From assembly GCA_001648575.1 (NCBI GenBank), contig LQXN01000060.1, forward strand, positions 1-64,000: a stretch of DNA of 64,000 nucleotides. The letters run 5' to 3'. A model generated the notes under the pieces. The model made no database searches. It was not told where the DNA came from and worked only from the letters and a program-made list of their open reading frames with translations. How positions within the stretch are numbered: position 1 is the first letter of the stretch; each line of letters starts with the position of its first letter. This DNA is from Sutcliffiella horikoshii DSM 8719 (GTDB taxonomy: Bacteria > Bacillota > Bacilli > Bacillales > Bacillaceae_I). Positions 53,391-60,144 of the stretch are shown here, piece after piece. A program made the position numbers and the translations under genes.

Positions 53391-53971
53391 TAAGTGATGA
53401 AAAGCTCCTTGAACAGATGGCTGATGGAGACCAGGCCGCCTTTGAAGCATTTGTGCACCGTTACCATGTAGCCATATATCAATATGTCGAGCGACTTTTA
53501 AAAGATTCAAAAAAAGCCGAAGATGTAGTACAAGAAACATTTATCCGCCTTTTAAAACAGTTGAAGAACAAACAGATACCAACCTATCCAAAAGCATGGA
53601 TGTACAGAGTGGCATCTAATATCTGTAAAGATTACTGGCGGAGTGCTCAATATCGTTCCGAGGATACCGCAAAAGAGGAAATGCCTGTAACAGTGGACCA
53701 ACAGGCTTCCGTCATTGAAATTTATGAACGACAAGAGACTAGAAAAGAAATATTGGCATCATTGAAAAATTTATCGGAAACGCAACAACAGATCGTCACT
53801 TTACGATTTTATCAAGATATGAAACTGAAAGAGATCGCTGAAATCCTCGATTTACCACTAGGGACAGTCAAGTCAAACCTGTTTCATGCTTTAAAGAGGT
53901 TAAAAGGGGTATTATCGAAAGAAGCGGAAAAGGAGGCGGAAAGACATGAAGGAACAACACAATCAAGATAA
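53387..53971 (+). CDS. ECF-type RNA polymerase sigma factor
   Basis: A 194-residue sigma-70-family ECF factor. Region 2 (about 20-90; AEDVVQETFIRLLKQL, AWMYRVASNICKDYWR) recognises the -10 element. Region 4 (about 125-180; LSETQQQIVTLRFYQDMKLKEIAEIL, LGTVKSNLFHALKRL) binds the -35. It overlaps the permease gene by 4 nt and the next gene by 26 nt. It is likely the regulator of this ABC system and perhaps of distant targets, but no ECF promoter could be confirmed here. Confidence 0.92.
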   Translation: MISDEKLLEQMADGDQAAFEAFVHRYHVAIYQYVERLLKDSKKAEDVVQETFIRLLKQLKNKQIPTYPKAWMYRVASNICKDYWRSAQYRSEDTAKEEMPVTVDQQASVIEIYERQETRKEILASLKNLSETQQQIVTLRFYQDMKLKEIAEILDLPLGTVKSNLFHALKRLKGVLSKEAEKEAERHEGTTQSR

Positions 53972-54761
53972 AGAGCTTTATCAACTAGAAGATGAAATGA
54001 AAGATACGTTTACTTCATATGTGGTGAAAACTCCATCCAGCCAGGATACAAAAGCGCTACTTGCCGCTTTGCAGCCAGCTTTTGATGAAATTGGAAAGGA
54101 ACCCGCAGAAGAGCCTGTTCATGAAATGATTAAAGCACCGAGCTTTCTTTCCCAGCTCAAAGCACAGGTTTCTTTTTATCAATGGCATTTTTGGATTGCA
54201 AGCACACTGATTTTCGTAATGCTGACACTTTTTTCATCAACTTATCTATTAAATGACGCCATTCTGATTTATCAGTTTGCCATTCCTTTATCCATGCTCG
54301 TTGGGGTTTTCTATACGTATCAGACCTGGAACAAGCAAATGCGTACAATAGAAGGGATCACCCCCTTCCCGCCTGCCTTGCTGTTGCTCAGTCGCATGGT
54401 AATCATCTTGATCATGAATATAATCATGGGGATTGTCAGTTCAATTTATTTAAGCTTTAGTATGGATCACTTCAAACTGCTTCCGTTTTTATTGCACTGG
54501 ATTGCACCTGCATTGTTGATTTACGGGATCATTGCCTATGTCATGATGCAAAAGGGCGTAAAGAAAGGTCTTGCCCTTGGTATGGCTTGCTGGATTGGAT
54601 TGATGATGGCTGCTTTTGTTTATCAAGCGTCTCCGGGCACATTCATCCAATTAACTTATACCAAAGTAGCCGGCATTCAGGGAGCATTTGTCATAATTGG
54701 AGCATTACTCCTATTCCTCTCTTATAAAAAAAGCTTAGAATTACAAACCATGTTTCGTTAG
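53946..54761 (+). CDS. six-helix membrane protein, candidate anti-sigma factor
   Basis: A 271-residue protein. A soluble acidic N-terminal ~75 residues (ending FLSQLKAQVSFYQWHF) is followed by about six transmembrane helices. No zinc-type anti-sigma motif (HxxxCxxC) is present. Its position 26 nt inside the sigma gene and its soluble-then-membrane layout suggest a membrane anti-sigma factor. The six helices could equally form the permease partner of the ATPase encoded next. I do not recognise a named family. Confidence 0.65.
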   Translation: MKEQHNQDKELYQLEDEMKDTFTSYVVKTPSSQDTKALLAALQPAFDEIGKEPAEEPVHEMIKAPSFLSQLKAQVSFYQWHFWIASTLIFVMLTLFSSTYLLNDAILIYQFAIPLSMLVGVFYTYQTWNKQMRTIEGITPFPPALLLLSRMVIILIMNIIMGIVSSIYLSFSMDHFKLLPFLLHWIAPALLIYGIIAYVMMQKGVKKGLALGMACWIGLMMAAFVYQASPGTFIQLTYTKVAGIQGAFVIIGALLLFLSYKKSLELQTMFR

Positions 54762-54775
54762 ATTGAGGCGAGAAT

Positions 54776-55642
54776 ATGTTACACATCCAAGATATAGTCT
54801 GGAAATATAAAAACTTCTCTTTAACTATTGATGAATTAACACTCAAAAATGGAATCACCATCCTTGTAGGGAATAACGGGTCGGGAAAGTCGACCCTCCT
54901 TCACCTTTTGGCCACCGCAAACAAGGCATCAAAAGGAACCATATCTTATAACAAGGATACAATGGATTCAAACCTTGTAGCTGTGCGAAGCAGAATAGGT
55001 TTTGTCCCGACAGGCATCGAGCTTTATCCGGATTTCACGCCCGTAAAACTACTTATGTACATGTCTCAACTAAAAGGGTTGAGAAAAGAATTTTCAAAAA
55101 GACAAACCCAAGAATTGCTAAAGGTTTTTCACTTGGAAGATGTACAGAAAACAAAAATTAAAAAGCTGTCCCAAGGAATGCAACAACGATTGGCATTGGC
55201 ACAGGCATTTCTCGGGAAGCCCACCTACATTTTTCTGGATGAACCCCTGAACTTCTTGGATATCCATGAACGGAAAAGTTTGTTGAACTATATAGCGAAA
55301 TTAGCTCCACACTGTGTCATTCTCGTTGCCACCCATGAATTAAATGAATGGGGACCGGTTTGCCATGATGTATTATGGATGCACCAAGGAAAGGTCCTTT
55401 TCTTCGGAAGCAAAACTATGTGGAAGCATAGCCTTCCCCTAACAGTCTGGACCGGTGAAATCCTAGACACATTTTATGAAGATTTCTCCCAACACAATTT
55501 AATTGTATTTGCCGGCAGGATGAAAGATAGACTCATCGTGCGATGTGCCAGCAAAACAAAACCTTCAGTGGGCTTTGAAGAAACCGCTCCCACCATGGAA
55601 GACACATTCTTTATAAGAAAACACTCAAAAGAAGCTAACTAG
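54776..55642 (+). CDS. second ABC transporter ATPase of the operon
   Basis: A 288-residue ATP-binding protein. Walker A VGNNGSGKST, signature LSQGMQQRLALAQAF, Walker B YIFLDEPLNFLD and switch His (ATHEL). It is distinct in sequence from the ATPase at 50233. Begins 14 bp after the membrane protein gene. Its stop codon lies inside the 22-bp terminator hairpin that is duplicated around a family A repeat. The C-terminal ~80 residues are not conserved NBD sequence. Confidence 0.88.
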   Translation: MLHIQDIVWKYKNFSLTIDELTLKNGITILVGNNGSGKSTLLHLLATANKASKGTISYNKDTMDSNLVAVRSRIGFVPTGIELYPDFTPVKLLMYMSQLKGLRKEFSKRQTQELLKVFHLEDVQKTKIKKLSQGMQQRLALAQAFLGKPTYIFLDEPLNFLDIHERKSLLNYIAKLAPHCVILVATHELNEWGPVCHDVLWMHQGKVLFFGSKTMWKHSLPLTVWTGEILDTFYEDFSQHNLIVFAGRMKDRLIVRCASKTKPSVGFEETAPTMEDTFFIRKHSKEAN

Positions 55643-55649
55643 CTTCTTT
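55628..55649 (+). terminator. ABC operon terminator hairpin, left copy
   Basis: Palindromic 22-mer (AAAGAAGCTA...TAGCTTCTTT) containing the last codons and stop of the ATPase gene. Identical to 55857-55878. Confidence 0.85.
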
Positions 55650-55856
55650 CAGTGTGTAGACAAAGCTTAAAATAATGAAATTCCCTAGTTGATCGTAGTG
55701 GAAGGAGCGTAGACTCCTGCGGGAGGAAGGGACAGGTAAGACCCCGCAACGGAGTGAGGAGGCTTACGGACCGCCCGCTGGAAAGCGTAGCTCCTGCAAC
55801 GGAGAACAACCGTTCCAACAGATAACTCAACTGATTTTTAGTTTGTCAACAGTCTG
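55650..55856 (+). mobile_element. family A repeat behind the ABC operon
   Basis: A 207-bp insertion with the best preserved ends (CAGTGTGTAGACAAAG; GTTTGTCAACAGTCTG) and one core (55688-55810). It is flanked by perfect 22-bp copies of the terminator hairpin. No ORF of its own. Confidence 0.85.
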
Positions 55857-55878
55857 AAAGAAGCTAACTAGCTTCTTT
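55857..55878 (+). terminator. ABC operon terminator hairpin, right copy
   Basis: Perfect duplicate of 55628-55649; followed by CTTTG, the start of another family A copy. Confidence 0.85.
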
Positions 55879-56070
55879 CTTTGTATAGATAAAGTCTTAA
55901 AAAATTAGCAAACCCATGTTGATCGCAGTGGAAGGCGCGCAGACTCCTGTGGGAGGAAGGGACAGGGAAAGATCCCTGCATGCCTAGCCGAGAAGGCTTA
56001 CGGACCCCACTGGAAAGCGATGCGCCTGCTATGAAAATCATCTGTTTCACCAGATAACTTAACTAGCGTA
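55879..56070 (+). mobile_element. second, decayed family A repeat in tandem
   Basis: Begins CTTTGTATAGATAAAG, a variant of the usual left end. Core from about 55918 to 56042 with several deletions and substitutions. The right end is eroded; a fragment AACTTCTTTT around 56077-56086 may be the remains of a third hairpin copy. Confidence 0.65.
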
Positions 56071-56261
56071 TAAATAACTTCTTTTCCTTTGAAACAAAAG
56101 GCTAAGGGGGATATATGGGGAACTCACCCGATGTTACATAAGTTTCACATATTCCCAATATCTTTGTAATGCCATTGTATTGTATAATTAACTTGGGAGA
56201 ATCTTTTCTTCTCACGGTAATTAAATGCAAAACCAGCCTTTCTTTAAAGGAGTACTAGTAA

Positions 56262-57410
56262 ATGATACATTTCAAAAAACTTGATTGGATATTGATAACA
56301 GCTATCGTCCTGTTATGTACATACGGGTTGATCATGGTTTATAGTGCAGGCATGCTGCTTGGATATGAACAATACGAAGATTATGCCTATTTCTTCAACA
56401 AACAAAAAGACTGGCTCATTTTAGGAATACCTGTATTTATCGGGGCAACCATGCTCAAGTATAAATTCTATGATAAATTTACTCCTTTATTTGTAGGAGT
56501 GATCATACTGATGTTATTGGCCGTTTTGATTCCCTTCATTGGAGTGGATGTGAATGGTTCCAGAAGATGGATTGACTTAGGATTCCGCATACAGCCTTCT
56601 GAAATCGCTAAATTGGTGATGGTCATTTATTTTGCACGGGTTTATGCCAGAAAACAACCATACATCCACCAATTCAAACAAGGTGTAGCACCTCCTTTGG
56701 CAGTATTGGTACTTGTTTTCTTCCTTATTTTACTTCAACCGGATTTAGGAACCGGAACATCCATATTGATTGCTTGCGGGGCTATATTAATTTGCTCAGG
56801 AGCAAAATTGAAACATATATTAATGCTCGGAACGGTTGCTGCTGGTGCTGTCATCATCTTGGCTACGACTGCCACATATCGATTACAAAGGATTACCTCC
56901 TTCATTGATCCATTCGGCAATGAATCTGATACCGGTTTCCAATTGGTGAACTCCTTTATTGCCATTGGGGATGCCGGATTGACAGGCAGAGGCCTGGGAC
57001 AAGGGATACATAAGCTCGGTTACCTCCCTGAGGCCCATACGGATTTCATCCTTGCAGTCATTTCCGAAGAACTTGGAATCTTCGGCGTACTCTTTCTTTT
57101 CCTGCTCTACCTGATCGTTTTAATACGCGGGGTAAGAATCGGAGTTGCCTTGAAAGATCCATTTGGAAAATTACTGGCCTTTGGGATCACCTTCCAAATC
57201 AGCAGCCAAGTATTCTTTAATGCAGGGGCAGTAAGCGGCTTATTGCCAATAACGGGTATTACCCTGCCCTTTATCAGTTACGGGGGGTCTTCCCTGCTCA
57301 TCACCATTTATGCAGCAGGTATTCTGGTCCACTTATCGAAACACGCCACCATTGCGAGAGAAGCTAGAGAGGAGACAGAATCTACATGGGGACAGAAAAT
57401 AACAAGCTAG
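56262..57410 (+). CDS. SEDS glycosyltransferase (RodA/FtsW/SpoVE family), first copy
   Basis: A 382-residue polytopic membrane protein of the SEDS family, peptidoglycan polymerases that work with a class B penicillin-binding protein. About ten transmembrane helices. Signature segments are VYSAG, GSRRWIDLGFRIQPSEIAK, LLQPDLGTG, the catalytic-Asp region EAHTDFILAVISEE and the C-terminal LPFISYGGSSLL. Preceded by AAAGGAG. It overlaps the next, paralogous gene by 25 nt. No penicillin-binding protein gene is adjacent. Confidence 0.92.
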   Translation: MIHFKKLDWILITAIVLLCTYGLIMVYSAGMLLGYEQYEDYAYFFNKQKDWLILGIPVFIGATMLKYKFYDKFTPLFVGVIILMLLAVLIPFIGVDVNGSRRWIDLGFRIQPSEIAKLVMVIYFARVYARKQPYIHQFKQGVAPPLAVLVLVFFLILLQPDLGTGTSILIACGAILICSGAKLKHILMLGTVAAGAVIILATTATYRLQRITSFIDPFGNESDTGFQLVNSFIAIGDAGLTGRGLGQGIHKLGYLPEAHTDFILAVISEELGIFGVLFLFLLYLIVLIRGVRIGVALKDPFGKLLAFGITFQISSQVFFNAGAVSGLLPITGITLPFISYGGSSLLITIYAAGILVHLSKHATIAREAREETESTWGQKITS

Positions 57411-58552
57411 AGTATAGTCGTATTGATTATACGTTGTTATTTCTGCTGTTTTTACTATTTATTATCAGTTTAGTAGCTGTTTATAGTGCATCGGGTCAAT
57501 ACTTTGTTAATGACCCGTATTATTTTGTGAAACGGCAGATCGTTTGGTATATCATCGGGTTGGGGATTATGTTTGCCATTATGTTCTTTGATTATGAACT
57601 ACTGGAAAACCTGGCCTTACCCTTTTACTTTCTTGGGCTTATTCTACTGATAGCCGTCCATTTTGTCGGTACAGTTAGAAATGGATCACAACGTTGGATT
57701 AACCTAGGGGGCTTCCTCTTACAGCCCTCGGAATTCATGAAAATATTTTTGATCATGGTGCTCGCCGGGGTCATATATAAATGGGCAAAGGAAAAACATG
57801 AGTTGGAAGTTATTACACCGATCAGTGTCGTTGTGAAAATCCTGGTTTATTCCTTACCGCCTTTTGGATTGATCCTGCTTCAACCCGATTTGGGTACTGC
57901 TTTGGTTATTGGAGCCATCATGGTGACAATGATATTCATCAGTGGTGCTTCCTGGCGAATACTGACACTTTTGGCCGGCAGTGCAACAGCAGGATTGGCA
58001 TTGCTGGTTTATCTGCATAATAACCATTTTGAGCTATTTTCAAAGTTCATCAAGCCTCACCAATTAGAGAGGATTTATGGTTGGTTGAGTCGTGAGGAAT
58101 ATGCGTCTTCCTTCGGTTTTCAGCTGACAGAAGCCTTAAAGGGGATTGGCTCCGGCCAAGTCGCAGGACGCGGATTGCTTGAAGGGGTTCAATCACAGAG
58201 CGGGCGGATACCAGAGGTACAGACCGACTTTATCTTCGCACTGATCGGCGAGGAATTTGGATTCGTTGGAGCTACTCTAGTAATCTCCATTTACTTTATC
58301 ATGATCTATCGATTGATCATCATAGCAATCAGCTGTGACAATCCTTATGGAACGTACTTGGTAACAGGGGTTATCGGACTCTTGGCATTCCAAATATTCC
58401 AGAATATAGCCATGACCATCGGCCTTATGCCGATTACCGGTCTTGCACTTCCATTTATGAGTTACGGCGGTAGCGCCCTCTTAACTAATATGATAGCCAT
58501 GGGTATTGTGATGAGCGTCAAATACCGAACAAAGAAATTTATGTTTAACTAA
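57386..58552 (+). CDS. SEDS glycosyltransferase (RodA/FtsW/SpoVE family), second copy
   Basis: A 388-residue paralogue of the upstream protein with the same landmarks: VYSASG, GSQRWINLGGFLLQPSEF, LLQPDLGTAL, EVQTDFIFALIGEEFGFVG and LPFMSYGGSAL. Starts within the 3' end of the first copy with GAGGAGA upstream. The pair differs clearly in sequence, so this is an old duplication and perhaps a heterodimer or two division-of-labour enzymes. Its terminator hairpin is duplicated around a family A/B composite. Confidence 0.92.
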   Translation: MGTENNKLEYSRIDYTLLFLLFLLFIISLVAVYSASGQYFVNDPYYFVKRQIVWYIIGLGIMFAIMFFDYELLENLALPFYFLGLILLIAVHFVGTVRNGSQRWINLGGFLLQPSEFMKIFLIMVLAGVIYKWAKEKHELEVITPISVVVKILVYSLPPFGLILLQPDLGTALVIGAIMVTMIFISGASWRILTLLAGSATAGLALLVYLHNNHFELFSKFIKPHQLERIYGWLSREEYASSFGFQLTEALKGIGSGQVAGRGLLEGVQSQSGRIPEVQTDFIFALIGEEFGFVGATLVISIYFIMIYRLIIIAISCDNPYGTYLVTGVIGLLAFQIFQNIAMTIGLMPITGLALPFMSYGGSALLTNMIAMGIVMSVKYRTKKFMFN

Positions 58553-58561
58553 TATTTTAAA

Positions 58562-58592
58562 AAACACTTTTCCGATTGCGGAAAAGTGTTTT
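58562..58592 (+). terminator. SEDS operon terminator hairpin, left copy
   Basis: A 12-bp stem AAACACTTTTCC/GGAAAAGTGTTT. Nearly identical to 59033-59064 (one loop difference). Confidence 0.88.
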
Positions 58593-59032
58593 AGTGTGTA
58601 AACAAAGAAAGCTCTTTTTGAGTTATAAATACCCTGTTGATCGTAGTGGAAGGAGCGTAGACTCCTGCGGGAGGAAGGGACAGGTAAGACCCCGCAACGG
58701 AGAAGGCCACTGAAAAAGTACATTATTTTAATAATCTGGTTCATGCCGCTGTTGATTTCCGCAACCGGCTTCGCTTTCCGCGGGGCGACCTTGAGCCTCC
58801 TCGGGCTATGCCCTGCGGGGTCTCAAGAATGTCGCTATCCCCCCGCAGGAGTCTTCGCCTTTTGCTCCAATCAACAACTAGAAGTTTAAAAACATTTTAG
58901 TTACTGGGTTTTTCAGTGGCCACCAACGGAGTGAGGAGGCTTACGGACCGCCCGCTGGAAAGCGAAGCTCCTGCAACGGAGGTCAACCGTTCCAACTGAT
59001 AACCGAACTAATTTTAGTTTGTCAACAGTCTG
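58593..59032 (+). mobile_element. family A repeat interrupted by a family B element
   Basis: A 440-bp insertion between the duplicated terminator hairpins. Ends AGTGTGTAAACAAAG and GTTTGTCAACAGTCTG. The A core (58636-58987) is split by B at 58703-58923 and would be contiguous on removing B and one copy of its 8-bp duplication. Confidence 0.87.
58695..58931 (+). mobile_element. family B element nested in family A
   Basis: Element 58703-58923 (221 bp) with target duplication CAACGGAG (58695-58702 and 58924-58931). Ends GGCCACTGAAAAA and TTTTTCAGTGGCC, a perfect 13-bp terminal inverted repeat. Inserted at the same A position as the copy at 23185 but in the other orientation. Confidence 0.9.
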
Positions 59033-59064
59033 AAACACTTTTCCCAATTGCGGAAAAGTGTTTT
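59033..59064 (-). terminator. terminator hairpin, right copy, next to yueH-like gene
   Basis: Second copy of the SEDS terminator hairpin with six T residues following on the plus strand. It also lies 7 bp from the stop of the convergent gene at 59071. Confidence 0.88.
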
Positions 59065-59070
59065 TTAATA

Positions 59071-59310
59071 TTACATCTCTCGAACCCATTGCACAATCTT
59101 TAAAGAAAGGTGAGTTGCATCTTCGCTGTCTAAAGCGGATTGAAGCTCATCCTCCAATCTTTTCGTTAAAGAAGTATTATCCTCTTTATACAATATAACT
59201 GTCGACCATTTTATAAATGGGATGGCAATCAACGTTTGTTCCTCTTTTTTGTTTTCATGAATATACACACTAAACGTATCTGCTTGCAAGTTAGCTTTCC
59301 TAATTTTCAT
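59071..59310 (-). CDS. YueH-like small protein
   Basis: A 79-residue soluble protein starting MKIRKANLQADTFSVYIHEN and ending KIVQWVREM. It appears related to the YueH family of bacilli (from memory; moderate certainty). Function unknown. The ATG at 59310 has GGGAGG 9 nt upstream; an in-frame extension to 59328 would include that site. Confidence 0.6.
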   Translation of the reverse strand: MKIRKANLQADTFSVYIHENKKEEQTLIAIPFIKWSTVILYKEDNTSLTKRLEDELQSALDSEDATHLSLKIVQWVREM

Positions 59311-59396
59311 AGTCAGCAATCCTCCCATTTTCTAATACAATCATTTTATACAGGCTAATAGAAATTATCAAGCCGTTCCGTTTCATGGTTTGTTTA

Positions 59397-59427
59397 ATGT
59401 CAACCACTTTTAAAATATTGTTGACAT
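59397..59427 (+). promoter_or_regulatory. BirA-type operator of bioY
   Basis: Perfect inverted repeat ATGTCAAC-N15-GTTGACAT. It resembles the Firmicute BirA (biotin repressor) site, and the right arm includes TTGACA, a consensus -35 box (59421-59426). A weak -10 (GATTAT) lies 15 bp further on. A further GTCAAC half-site sits at about 59457. Binding of biotinoyl-BirA would occlude the promoter when biotin is plentiful. Confidence 0.72.
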
Positions 59428-59487
59428 CTATTAGTCTTTTAGATTATCATTTTATTGTCAACTACATACAACAAAGGGGTTTACATT

Positions 59488-60084
59488 ATGAAGCGTTCAC
59501 TATCAACGTTGGATATCACATACGCAGCAATGTTTGTTGCATTGATGGCGATTGGGGCTAACATCGTATCATGGATTCCATTTCTCCAAATCGGTAATGT
59601 TCCATTATCCATGCAGCCATTCTTCTGTGTACTTGCAGGGATACTCCTCGGCTCACGCCTTGGTGCCATCTCCATGATCGTTTATTTATTGGTTGGGGTT
59701 GCAGGTGCTCCTGTTTTTGCAGGCTTCGGATCTGGATTCGCTCCTATCATCGGCCCGACAGGCGGATTCATTTTATCCTATATCATCGCTGCCTTTGTTG
59801 CCGGATTGATTGTGGAGAAGAAAGCTCAACCTAAAGCTGGAACTTTTATGTTTGCATCTTTCATTGGTATCGTTCTTATCTATTTCATTGGCACAAACTA
59901 TATGTACATGATAATCAATTATGTGCTAGAGGCTGACATGGCTTATTCAACAGCATGGATGACAATGGCATGGTTTGCTGTCAAAGACTTTGTTTTCACG
60001 ATCTTCTGCGGCGTTATTGCCACAAAATTATATTATGTTGTGAATAAAACAACTAAAGCCCCTTATAGGCAAAAAGCTGCGTAA
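59488..60084 (+). CDS. bioY: biotin transporter substrate-binding subunit BioY
   Basis: A 198-residue integral membrane S-component of the ECF-type biotin transporter. About six helices; typical blocks QIGNVPLSMQPFFCVLAG, GSRLGAISMIVYLLVG, GPTGGFILSY and the NY-containing GTNYMYMIINY. It corresponds to B. subtilis YuiG/BioY in the yui cluster. ATG at 59488 with AAGGGG 8 nt upstream. Regulated by the upstream BirA-type operator. Confidence 0.93.
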   Translation: MKRSLSTLDITYAAMFVALMAIGANIVSWIPFLQIGNVPLSMQPFFCVLAGILLGSRLGAISMIVYLLVGVAGAPVFAGFGSGFAPIIGPTGGFILSYIIAAFVAGLIVEKKAQPKAGTFMFASFIGIVLIYFIGTNYMYMIINYVLEADMAYSTAWMTMAWFAVKDFVFTIFCGVIATKLYYVVNKTTKAPYRQKAA

Positions 60085-60098
60085 ATAAACTGAATGAA

Positions 60099-60132
60099 GC
60101 CAGGCTGCAACGATAAGCAGCCTGGCTTTTTT
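60099..60132 (+). terminator. bioY terminator
   Basis: A perfect 10-bp stem GCCAGGCTGC/GCAGCCTGGC followed by six T residues. Confidence 0.93.
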
Positions 60133-60144
60133 GTTTAGAATTTC

